A stretch of DNA of 64,000 nt from Pedobacter duraquae (lineage in GTDB: Bacteria > Bacteroidota > Bacteroidia > Sphingobacteriales > Sphingobacteriaceae), in contig NZ_SNWM01000002.1 of assembly GCF_004362245.1 (NCBI RefSeq), positions 62,001 to 126,000 of the forward strand, written 5' to 3'. Numbering within the stretch: the stretch's first letter is position 1; every line of letters begins with the position of its first letter. The position numbers and the translations under genes are program-made. The notes under the pieces were generated by a model that did not search any database, was not told the origin of the DNA, and worked only from the letters and a program-made list of their open reading frames with translations. Positions 1 through 8,179 of this stretch are shown here, piece after piece.

Positions 1-2
1 AC

Positions 3-245
3 CTAGTCTTTAATTTTGAAAGTATTTTGGAATTGAATGCGATAAATGCAAGTGAAAAAACTTACGACACAAGTACGTGGGAATTTTTTCAACGCGTCTC
101 AAATCTGCTTATTGTAAAACCGCAGGGTAGATCAAACTTTGTCGAATTGATAATGCACACCATTTTACATTTGGGATTAGATTATCGAGGGCAATTGTAT
201 GTGCTATATCTTGTTCAAGAATTTTTTATTAAGACCTGTAAATAA
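3..245 (+). CDS. C-terminal part of an unknown protein, cut by the window edge
   Basis: The reading frame is open from the first bases of the window and ends with TAA at 243-245, so this is probably the tail of a gene that starts upstream. A TTG at 27 could serve as a start, but no convincing ribosome binding site precedes it. About 80 residues are visible, mixed polar and hydrophobic, with no motif I recognise. A glycosyltransferase gene follows 36 bases downstream on the same strand, so they may be co-transcribed. No function is proposed. Confidence 0.4.
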   Translation, partial: LVFNFESILELNAINASEKTYDTSTWEFFQRVSNLLIVKPQGRSNFVELIMHTILHLGLDYRGQLYVLYLVQEFFIKTCK

Positions 246-281
246 GGGCTTAACATTTGGTAATTAATAATCATCCATATC

Positions 282-2138
282 ATGACATTCAATAGCGACA
301 AGCACATTTGTGGAGTATCGGTACTCCGTGACGAAGAAAAGTTTTTAGATGAATGGTTAGTATATCATAAACGCTTAGGAATTAACCATTTTTTTCTTTT
401 TGACAATGATCAAAAACAAAATTTAGGACTCTATCTACAACCCCACCATACGTATACAACCGTCATTCCATGGTTTGATTCTAATGCCGAAAAAACTCAG
501 ATACAAGCATTTAGAATTGCTTTAAAAGATTACATTAATGAATTTGAATGGGTAATTTTCTTTGATGTGGACGAATTTGTTGTACTGCAGAGCGATCGCA
601 ATTTAAAATATTTTTTATCTCGGTACCCAAATGCTACGGCTGTATCATTGAACTGGCATATTTTTGGACATAATGGTATGATAGAGGATCCTGAGAGATT
701 GATTACCTCCAGTCTGGTAAAAAGAATGAGAAATATGAGCTCCGAAGTGAAAACGTTCACGAAAGTTGCTGCCATCTCATCAATCCAGTATCCACATTAT
801 TGCGAACTCAAATTTGGGTTACGTATTAATAGCAGTGGCGAAGAATGCTCAAACACCATTTCTAAGATTTCAATTGCTAATATTAATCATTATCAATGTC
901 GTTCGTATAACAGATGGATCAAACGTGCCGATCGGGGGGACGTAAATTTCCGGAAAGAGAATTGTCCGAATAGCGAATCTTGGCGACTAGATAAAGGACT
1001 TTTACAGAATAGATTTATTAAAGAGATCGCCAGAGGTCATAACGAAGTTATTGACAACCGACTTAAGCGGTTCCGATTTATACTTTTGAAAGAAATAAAT
1101 AAACTGAAGAGATTAAAACCTGAAATTTCATCTCATTTAGATGAGGAAACATTAATTCAAATTAGAGCTTTTCTAAACAACTTCGCTAAGTGGCTTATGG
1201 AAAACGTCGGAGATTTTTGCATAAGCAAACCTTTCGAATTCAAAATATCATGCTTAATATTTTTCATCAAATTCAAATCTTGTTTTAAAAACAAATCAGT
1301 CAATGCCTCAACGGATTTACTTTTTAAAAGTCTGATAACTGAAATGGATTCTGAAGCTGAAAATCACCTTTTTTCTCAAGCATTTCAATTTGGAAATACT
1401 ATAGAATATTTTGTAAAAAATTCTATGTTAAAAAAGGATACAAATAAATACCTGAGGGATATTGATACACTTGCTGAATTTCAGGTTTTAATGTATGAAA
1501 ATGGCAAAAAGCCCAAGCCAAAATTGTTTCTACAACAGCTTATATATCACCTATCGCGTTTAAGCAACCCAGTAAATGACTATTGGCATGATCAGGAGAG
1601 AATCAATCAAACATCGCTGGACAGTCTATGTTTAATGGACAAAGATTTAGATTTTTCTAGTCAGGATTATTTGTTCTTGCTTGAGTTTCTAGCGACTACA
1701 AATAATAATAACAGAAGCGCAGTCTTTGACACATACATTCAAAAATTCGTTCTTTCTAGACTGGATACAGCAATATCGGAGGTTATTAATCTTCCACATC
1801 CTAAGCTAAATTATTTAAAAATATTAACTTTTTTATACAAAATAGCATGCCGAGTCAGCTCAATTAAGTTAGATGAAGCCATCTCCTCAATAGAGGAAAA
1901 AGTTATCAAAATGAGAAGAGTACAAAATTTTTCGGATGATAACAATACTGCACTGTGGTGTAATTTTTATCTAACGCGTTACTTTGTTCATACCGAAGAT
2001 CAACACAATTCCATGCTAAATTTCGCCTTATCAGTCGATCGTCTTGTTACTACTAAATCTTTTCTGCACCCGAAGTGTTCAAATGAAGATACTACTGATA
2101 TTATAGATTTATCAATAGAGTTTTTGGATATTTTATAA
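282..2138 (+). CDS. Glycosyltransferase, GT-A fold, GT2/GT92-like N-terminal domain
   Basis: 618 aa. The first ~250 residues carry hallmarks of the glycosyltransferase 2/92-like family: an N-terminal strand with 'VSVLRDEEKFLDEWLVYH', then 'HFFLFDND', and the metal/nucleotide-sugar motif 'FFDVDEFV' (DxD) near residue 95. Such enzymes transfer a sugar from a nucleotide donor; the acceptor cannot be read from sequence. The C-terminal ~350 residues are helical and charged and match nothing I recognise; they may form a protein-interaction or second domain. No signal peptide or membrane segment is seen, so a cytoplasmic or peripheral location is likely. The ATG at 282 is the first in frame. The enzyme class is fairly sure, the substrate unknown. 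Confidence 0.75.
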   Translation: MTFNSDKHICGVSVLRDEEKFLDEWLVYHKRLGINHFFLFDNDQKQNLGLYLQPHHTYTTVIPWFDSNAEKTQIQAFRIALKDYINEFEWVIFFDVDEFVVLQSDRNLKYFLSRYPNATAVSLNWHIFGHNGMIEDPERLITSSLVKRMRNMSSEVKTFTKVAAISSIQYPHYCELKFGLRINSSGEECSNTISKISIANINHYQCRSYNRWIKRADRGDVNFRKENCPNSESWRLDKGLLQNRFIKEIARGHNEVIDNRLKRFRFILLKEINKLKRLKPEISSHLDEETLIQIRAFLNNFAKWLMENVGDFCISKPFEFKISCLIFFIKFKSCFKNKSVNASTDLLFKSLITEMDSEAENHLFSQAFQFGNTIEYFVKNSMLKKDTNKYLRDIDTLAEFQVLMYENGKKPKPKLFLQQLIYHLSRLSNPVNDYWHDQERINQTSLDSLCLMDKDLDFSSQDYLFLLEFLATTNNNNRSAVFDTYIQKFVLSRLDTAISEVINLPHPKLNYLKILTFLYKIACRVSSIKLDEAISSIEEKVIKMRRVQNFSDDNNTALWCNFYLTRYFVHTEDQHNSMLNFALSVDRLVTTKSFLHPKCSNEDTTDIIDLSIEFLDIL

Positions 2139-2226
2139 TGATATGCACTCCATTTTTTCAACAAAGTTTTCTCGGTCGAAAGCCTAAAATAAAATCCCTG
2201 AACTTTTCAAAGTAATGTTCTAACAT

Positions 2227-2760
2227 TTATTTAAAATTTCGTCCATTATGAAAAGTTTCTTTTGCAACGTCTTCTCTCACCTGTGTTCGTTTATTTTGAG
2301 TAGGATATGGTGCAGATTTCTCATCAGCGCGGGATAAGGTTAAAACTGGAAGATCTTCCTGAGGCTGTTGAACAAGCTTGCCAAGCATCTTAGTCAGATC
2401 AAAACACTTCTTTACTATTACATGCACCACCTTGCCTTCCCGCTGCAATTTACCTTCAACCATGAGTAGCCTTGAATGCAGAATCTCCCTCCTATAGGTT
2501 TCAAATAACTTTTCAAACACTACCAAATTGGTAAAACCAGTCTCATCCTCTATAGTTATAAAACAGACGCCCCCCGCAGTACCGGGCCGCTGCCTAACCA
2601 ATACCAGCCCTGCAACTTTTACAGACTGACCATTTACTGCGTCATTGTTTGTCGCTTTGGTTGAGAGAATGCGCAGCATATCCAGTTGGTCACGGATAAA
2701 GCTCACTGGATGCGCCTTTAATGAAAGTCCAATCGTGGCATAGTCAGTAATCAGCATCAA
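2227..2760 (-). pseudogene. dnaE2: 3' remnant of error-prone DNA polymerase III alpha (dnaE2)
   Basis: 177 aa that match only the C-terminal end of DnaE2, the translesion polymerase of the ImuA/ImuB/DnaE2 mutasome. The segment 'GLSLKAHPVSFIR' is the usual linker before the OB-fold, and 'VAGLVLVRQRPGTAGGVCF' with 'TIEDETGFTNLVVF' is the OB-fold itself. The family is normally just over 1000 aa, so the polymerase, PHP and helix-hairpin-helix parts are all missing. The open frame begins directly beside a terminator and a displaced tRNA 3' end, so the deletion or insertion junction probably lies at about 2760-2775. It is unlikely to make a working polymerase. A second, different alpha-subunit tail lies at 17978-18352 on the same strand. 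Confidence 0.8.
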
Positions 2761-2761
2761 A

Positions 2762-2804
2762 AAACAAAAAAACCGCCTTCAAATTGCTTTGTAAGACGGT
2801 TTTT
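2762..2804 (-). terminator. Rho-independent terminator following the tRNA 3' stub
   Basis: Read on the minus strand, an 8-bp stem (aaGACGGT / ACCGCCtt arms at 2793-2800 and 2772-2779, one G-U pair) with a 13-nt loop is followed by a run of T (bases 2761-2771 as A on the plus strand). It lies just 3' of the tRNA fragment, where a tRNA terminator is expected. Confidence 0.7.
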
Positions 2805-2808
2805 AAGG

Positions 2809-2832
2809 TGTGAGCCATGATGGGCTCGAACC
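2809..2832 (-). other. Displaced 3' end of a tRNA gene (probably tRNA-Lys), likely attachment site
   Basis: On the minus strand these 24 bases read from GGTTCGAGCCC to ATGGCTCACA. They contain the TTCGAGC T-loop, the 3' strand of the T-stem (CCATC), the 3' acceptor strand (ATGGCTC) and discriminator A plus CA. Bases 5' of this do not pair with the T-stem (AGGGG against CCATC) and no D-arm, anticodon arm or 5' acceptor strand (GAGCCAT expected) is present. This pattern, with only the 3' end kept from GGTTC onward, is what integration of a tyrosine-recombinase element into a tRNA gene leaves at the far end. The Lys assignment rests on the acceptor stem and is from memory. Confidence 0.65.
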
Positions 2833-3049
2833 CCTTCTGCAACTCACTATACTACAATTGTTTATACGCTTACCATAATAGGGACGCCACGAATTACGCA
2901 ACCTCATTTGAAAATTTATAATTCATACAAATTAGGCAACATCATTGCCTGCTTATACTATAAATCTTAATTTAAGAACTGTATTTCATTAGTCACCAAA
3001 TTACGGAATTTACTGGAATTTTAAAAGATTAAAATCCAGTATATAATAT

Positions 3050-6000
3050 TTATGCCCTATTTTCTTCATCCAACTTATCTCGTCTTATATTTTTATTATA
3101 GTGAATAATGCAATTTTTTGCCCACTTACGTACTTTGGGTATTCTATGATCTGATAAATCCCCTGCCATTTTTATTACTTTTAAATAATAGTTTTCTGAA
3201 GAGCCAACCATTCCAAAACTCCCTAAATTAGAAGCAATTTCATCAAGAAACTTTTGGTCCTCTCCAAATTCATCAATCATAGAAAGTGCAAAGTCAGTCC
3301 AAGTATCTTCACCAAATAAAGGCATCATATAGGCTATTCGGTATGCGCCTTTGGGATTGTTCTCTATACACCATTTTATTATTTCGGTTTGGTCACCATT
3401 AAAAAGAATTCCAGAATATCCAAACACCCCATTTTTTACTCCAAGAAGAGTCTTCAAATTTAAAAATGAAATTGTATCTGATAATAATCCTTCGGAAGAC
3501 CTTAACCAGAATATTTTGAAATACTGCGTACATAAAATTTCTGCTATTTCTCTTAAAGACTCTTCAAAATATGGAAATCCTTCTTTGTATGATGCACTAA
3601 CTATTTGATTAGAGATATTCTCAGCAAACTCTAAATCTCCAGTATTGTCTAATAGTTTTTTCATTGCCAGGTACCAGCCATAGTCCTCAACGTGCGGTGC
3701 AAAATCAAAATCATTTAAAACATTATAGTCAGTCATTATAGAACGAATAAAATCTCTCGTTGTTAACCACTTATCGTCATCATCATAATAATATTGAGTA
3801 ATCAATAGAAAAGCAGTCCAAACGCCTTCTTTTCCATATGAGGCTATTTTTTCACAAAGCTGGAGCACATCCTTATTATCAAATTGATCTAAAAATTTCC
3901 CATACTGAAAGCTTTGGAAGCTATTTATGTTTACTTCTTTATTGTCTACTAAATCAAAAAGTTTAAAAACCTCATCTTTGGAAGGATTTATTAATCTTAT
4001 AATATGAAATATATGCTTTATGGCTCCTTTATTAGAAAGCATATCATCAATAACTTTACGCTGCATTTCGACAGAGAGTTGAGATATAATGCCAGCTAAA
4101 AAAGATGGGTTCTGATCTGGTTCAGGTATCTCAGCTAATTGACTTAGGATTTTTGGTAATAAAATTTCTATGTAAGTTGAACTTGCCAGTGAAACGCCAA
4201 AATTGAAAGCTTGTCGTTGCTCACCTTCCAACAAAATTTTTAAATATGGTATTAGCAATGTTGGTTCATTAACAAATTCTAATGCATACAATTTAGCCTT
4301 AGTTTGATTATCCTCCTCTCTATTATCCCCCTTACGATATCCCCATTCCGGTGTTACAACAATTAGTTTAAGCTTACTTCCGATATTCAATGGGCGGAGT
4401 TTTTGTAAAAGCTCTTCAGCAATAACACGATCTTTTTCGCCTAGCTTATCCCAATCAACCGTCCTCTTTAAGTTATTAATTGCATCAATCCACAAGTTTT
4501 CATCAACAGATAATATTTTTTCTATACTTTTTTTAATGACCATCCCTTGGCCATTTTCGAACATTGACCTTATTGAAGATGCCACAGCTGATTTAACAGA
4601 GTCAATTAAAGACTTATCCTCCTCTAATGCTAAGGTAAAAACCTCTAAAATTTCTTCCCAGTATTCAAAAATCTCTTTCCAAGTTCCTGGTTGGTAATCT
4701 TTTAGCGGACTACTCAGTCCTTGATTCTCTGCCCCAATTGTACGGTGAAATCCGCTAGACTTCAACCCATGTTTACCAGCTAAAATTGCAATCTCATTGA
4801 CTTCACGATCACTTTGTTTAAGGCCCCATTTTATAACCTCAGTTCTCATTTTTAAATTTGCTTCGGTTCCTGCAAGTTGAATATGAAAGAGTTGCAGTAA
4901 TTGTCCTGTTGCATTGTTTGCAAAAGTCTCATTCTCCGCAGCAGCAAGCCTCATTAGCATCTTCACCGAACTATTAAATGTAGTAGCTCTAAATGTTAAT
5001 TTTTCTAACGCCCATATAATATTTCTTCGTCCAGAGCGCACTTTCTCTTTGAGTTCCTGTATCGAAAATTCCTCATAAGTATATGACAGCGCATCTGCGG
5101 TAGCTATAGGATTCACTACTACTACAGAGCGAAAGAGGCGTGAACCCAATTCAGTATTTAAAACTTCCGCTGTTGAAAAAGGGCCACTAGGTCCCCATGC
5201 TTTTGAGACTATATTTTTTGCACGATCGCTTTGATCCATATTACTTAATCTATCCATCATTGGAATTAAAAGTTCTGACTCTTTCAATTCTTGCAGAACC
5301 GTGTAAACAAAATCAAATGATGTTTCTTCCCACCATTCTGCAGCCAAGGTGGCAGCAATTGGCTCAGGAATAACTGAGTGGTAATATCCTCTCTTCTCAA
5401 GTAATGACCTTTTATCTCGATACTTTGTACAAAACTTGTAAAAAGCTGATTTGGTTTGAGGAATTTTAGCTATTTGGGTATATATTAAAACGTTTTGCAA
5501 CTCAAGCTTTTTCCTTTCTCTATCAAAGATTATATCGTCTATTTTATCGTCATAAAAACCAAATTCAGTAAACACTGAACAAGCTTTAAATAGATCATAT
5601 TCAGCAGCATCTATATTATCAGGAAAAAGGAATTTATTGACAAAATCTTTTGGCAATGTATTTAGGACTACTTGTGAACTATTATTTTTTATCGCATCGT
5701 CTATAAATGAAACCATCTCTGGAAAACCCTCCGAGATTTCAACGAAATGCTTAACCTCGCTTTCGCTTAATCCTGGAAAGCAATTTCTAAACATCATTAG
5801 AACAACTTCTCCCTGTCCTTTCCTATCTAAAACTATATATTCATTCTTTAAATTTTCATTGCTATCATTTATAGTTATCATTTTAAGTCCAGAGGCTACT
5901 CGAATTAGTGGACTGTAATTATTGTGCCATTCATCTGAACAATTATCTATGACTATAATACCTTCAAGATGACCATGGTTTAGGATAAAGGTTGTTAGGT

Positions 6001-6853
6001 CAGTTGGTGATGCGATAGCTAAGTCAATATACACAACTGAACTACTCAATACTTCAGCTAGCTGACTATTGGAAGGATTAAAGCTTTCCAGAACAAACCT
6101 GGTTTTGCCTAAACCCTTATGTCCAATTACCCTTGCTATGCCTTTCTTATGCAAAGCGTCAAACAATAATTGCGTATTACTTTTTAAGCTAGTACTTTCC
6201 TGATATTCATATTTCTTTTGCTTCCGAAAGATCTTGTTCCAATCGGACCATACACTGAAAGTTCCAAGCCTTTGTATTCCTTTAAAACTCTGAACGAGGA
6301 TTATTGAAGAGAGATGTTCGTTGCACCATCTTGAAATTTGATTTGCATCTAGTATTCTAACTTTTATGGCGTCTGTGTCAGCAATACCAGATTCATTAAA
6401 AGCTCTTTTAATTGCCTTAATTCTTAAGTCAATGGAGGTTGGAACAAGTTCGTCGGTGGTGAAAAGTATGTATTCACCTGCTTTATCTAAACATTCTTTT
6501 ATTTTTGGCTGAAGCTCTTTCTTCCCCTTCTGGCCTCTTTTTCTTGGAATAATTACCTCCTTATAACAATCATCTGGGCTCATTTTACTCGCTTTTGACT
6601 GAAACACTGTAACAGGATTTTTAATCCATTGAGAGCCAACAAGCCTATTATCAGCTATAGATATATCCAGAGCTATTTTAGCATCCTCACCACCATCCTT
6701 CACGGTTAGCGCCTTGGGAACTGAAAGGCTGTTAATTTCCGATGGCAAATAAACTTTCGAGGTTTCTAATGAAAGTAGTTTTTCAAGAAGATCTATTAAT
6801 TGATCTGGCTTTAGACCAGAAATGTCTTTTGGAGAAAGTGCGTTAATTTTCAT
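3050..6853 (-). CDS. Large STAND-like NTPase with N-terminal Mrr-like nuclease domain; probable anti-phage protein
   Basis: 1267 aa. Residues ~45-180 look like a PD-(D/E)xK restriction fold: 'DGGEDAKIALD' (D53, E56, D57) followed by 'VFQSKAS' with the Q85-x-K87 pair typical of Mrr-type nucleases. A P-loop follows: Walker A 'GHKGLGKT' (244-251) and Walker B 'IIVIDN' (D303). The remaining ~850 residues are alpha-helical and repetitive, like the sensor region of STAND proteins. Nuclease-STAND-helical sensor is the architecture of Avs-type and related phage sensors, in which recognition of a phage protein triggers the effector. No signal peptide or membrane segment is seen. It is transcribed divergently from the PIN/NACHT operon across a 262-bp AT-rich region. 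I do not recognise the exact subfamily. Function by analogy only. Confidence 0.7.
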   Translation of the reverse strand: MKINALSPKDISGLKPDQLIDLLEKLLSLETSKVYLPSEINSLSVPKALTVKDGGEDAKIALDISIADNRLVGSQWIKNPVTVFQSKASKMSPDDCYKEVIIPRKRGQKGKKELQPKIKECLDKAGEYILFTTDELVPTSIDLRIKAIKRAFNESGIADTDAIKVRILDANQISRWCNEHLSSIILVQSFKGIQRLGTFSVWSDWNKIFRKQKKYEYQESTSLKSNTQLLFDALHKKGIARVIGHKGLGKTRFVLESFNPSNSQLAEVLSSSVVYIDLAIASPTDLTTFILNHGHLEGIIVIDNCSDEWHNNYSPLIRVASGLKMITINDSNENLKNEYIVLDRKGQGEVVLMMFRNCFPGLSESEVKHFVEISEGFPEMVSFIDDAIKNNSSQVVLNTLPKDFVNKFLFPDNIDAAEYDLFKACSVFTEFGFYDDKIDDIIFDRERKKLELQNVLIYTQIAKIPQTKSAFYKFCTKYRDKRSLLEKRGYYHSVIPEPIAATLAAEWWEETSFDFVYTVLQELKESELLIPMMDRLSNMDQSDRAKNIVSKAWGPSGPFSTAEVLNTELGSRLFRSVVVVNPIATADALSYTYEEFSIQELKEKVRSGRRNIIWALEKLTFRATTFNSSVKMLMRLAAAENETFANNATGQLLQLFHIQLAGTEANLKMRTEVIKWGLKQSDREVNEIAILAGKHGLKSSGFHRTIGAENQGLSSPLKDYQPGTWKEIFEYWEEILEVFTLALEEDKSLIDSVKSAVASSIRSMFENGQGMVIKKSIEKILSVDENLWIDAINNLKRTVDWDKLGEKDRVIAEELLQKLRPLNIGSKLKLIVVTPEWGYRKGDNREEDNQTKAKLYALEFVNEPTLLIPYLKILLEGEQRQAFNFGVSLASSTYIEILLPKILSQLAEIPEPDQNPSFLAGIISQLSVEMQRKVIDDMLSNKGAIKHIFHIIRLINPSKDEVFKLFDLVDNKEVNINSFQSFQYGKFLDQFDNKDVLQLCEKIASYGKEGVWTAFLLITQYYYDDDDKWLTTRDFIRSIMTDYNVLNDFDFAPHVEDYGWYLAMKKLLDNTGDLEFAENISNQIVSASYKEGFPYFEESLREIAEILCTQYFKIFWLRSSEGLLSDTISFLNLKTLLGVKNGVFGYSGILFNGDQTEIIKWCIENNPKGAYRIAYMMPLFGEDTWTDFALSMIDEFGEDQKFLDEIASNLGSFGMVGSSENYYLKVIKMAGDLSDHRIPKVRKWAKNCIIHYNKNIRRDKLDEENRA

Positions 6854-7115
6854 ATATTAAAAATATATTTTTTTCTAAAAACATAAGCGCTAATTACTAT
6901 AAATGCAATATAAATAACTGTTATTGCGAAAAATATAATATCATTATATGTTTATTGCGATACCATTTTAGAGTAAATTTACTCAATTCATTTTCTACAG
7001 GGTAATGCAATTTTAACAATTTAGGAAAATTTTGATTGTAGTTGTTTCATAGTAAAGAATTATTTTACTTGCCAATGGAACTGAAAAAAATAGATCCGTC
7101 CAAAATTATCACATC
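6854..7115. promoter_or_regulatory. Divergent promoter region with paired repeats
   Basis: This AT-rich spacer separates the divergent nuclease-STAND gene and PIN/NACHT operon. It holds two exact copies of TTATTGCGA (6921-6929 and 6952-6960, 31 bp apart, about three helical turns). Between them lies a perfect inverted repeat, ATATAAT-atc-ATTATAT (6933-6949). The arrangement is what a shared operator for both transcripts would look like. No regulator gene is adjacent. Confidence 0.4.
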
Positions 7116-8171
7116 ATGAATATAGTATTAGATACCAATATCTTCCAAAAAAATTTTAGCTTAAAGACAAGTAAGTTCGACGCCTTAATATCATATCTTA
7201 GGAAAACTGATGATAAATTATTTGTTCCATTTATAGTTGGTCAAGAATTAATTAGAAATTATAAGGGTACTACCGATAAAGCTTTTGGTGAGTTAGAGGT
7301 AGTGGAACGTTCTTTAAAAAGATGCATAATTAATGAACAACTGGAAAATATAGCAAACACATTATATTCTTTTAAAAAATACAATTCTGAAAATATAGAC
7401 AAAAATTCGATTGAATACTTAAATTACATAAAATCAACTATTAAAAATGTCATTATTCAAGAGGAATTACCTTCTTTGGATTTTAATAGGGTCGTTATGA
7501 AAGGTTTGAATAAGCAAAAGCCCTTCAAAGCGTCTGGTGAAGGCATGAAAGATGCTATACTTTGGGAGAGTATAATAGATCATTGTAAAATCAACAAGCT
7601 AGAGAGAATTATTTTCATTTCTGAAAATTCACATGATTTTGGTAGAGAAAGATTAGAATCCAGTCTATTAGATCAAATGAAGGAAGACGGCCTTACAATA
7701 ATTTATTATAATAGTTTACAATCTTTCATTGAAAACGAATTTGCAACTGTTAAAGACATTGAATTTAAAATAAGTGATATTGATCTCCAAACTCTGAAAA
7801 TACTACTTGATACTATGATTTTTAGGCAAGTTGACCTTAAAAACTTTTACAATAAACATTCTACCTCAGATAATATCTATAAAGACTTTCAAGGCATTTT
7901 TGATTTTGAAGTCAGTCAAATAAACGATTTCATAGTCAAGGATATAAATTCGGATTTTAAACTTGTTAACGCACAGGTTACATGTAAAGTAGGTATGGTG
8001 GTACTGCATGAATCTTATTCACCTCAAATAGATTCTAGTGGGGATTATGACATCAATTACTCACTGGATTATGAAGTATTACCGACTTTGATCAATCTTG
8101 ATTTAACATTAAAATTAATTAATGACAAATTTGAGGATCTACAACTTAATTCAGCATTAATTGCTGAATAA
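7116..8171 (+). CDS. PIN-domain RNase-like protein (PIN_12/DUF4935 type), defence operon
   Basis: 351 aa. The N-terminal ~180 residues form a PIN domain. The start 'MNIVLDTNIF' gives the first acid D6, 'GQELIRN' the second (E44), 'MKDAILW' the third (D146) and 'ISENSHDFG' the fourth (D174). All four metal-binding acids appear present, so it should be an active Mg-dependent RNase of the large PIN type (DUF4935) rather than a small VapC toxin. The C-terminal ~170 residues are unrecognised. The next gene, a NACHT ATPase, starts 8 bp after this stop, so the two are almost certainly co-transcribed and may form effector and sensor. No small antitoxin-like gene is visible next to it. Confidence 0.75.
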   Translation: MNIVLDTNIFQKNFSLKTSKFDALISYLRKTDDKLFVPFIVGQELIRNYKGTTDKAFGELEVVERSLKRCIINEQLENIANTLYSFKKYNSENIDKNSIEYLNYIKSTIKNVIIQEELPSLDFNRVVMKGLNKQKPFKASGEGMKDAILWESIIDHCKINKLERIIFISENSHDFGRERLESSLLDQMKEDGLTIIYYNSLQSFIENEFATVKDIEFKISDIDLQTLKILLDTMIFRQVDLKNFYNKHSTSDNIYKDFQGIFDFEVSQINDFIVKDINSDFKLVNAQVTCKVGMVVLHESYSPQIDSSGDYDINYSLDYEVLPTLINLDLTLKLINDKFEDLQLNSALIAE

Positions 8172-8179
8172 TTATTTAT

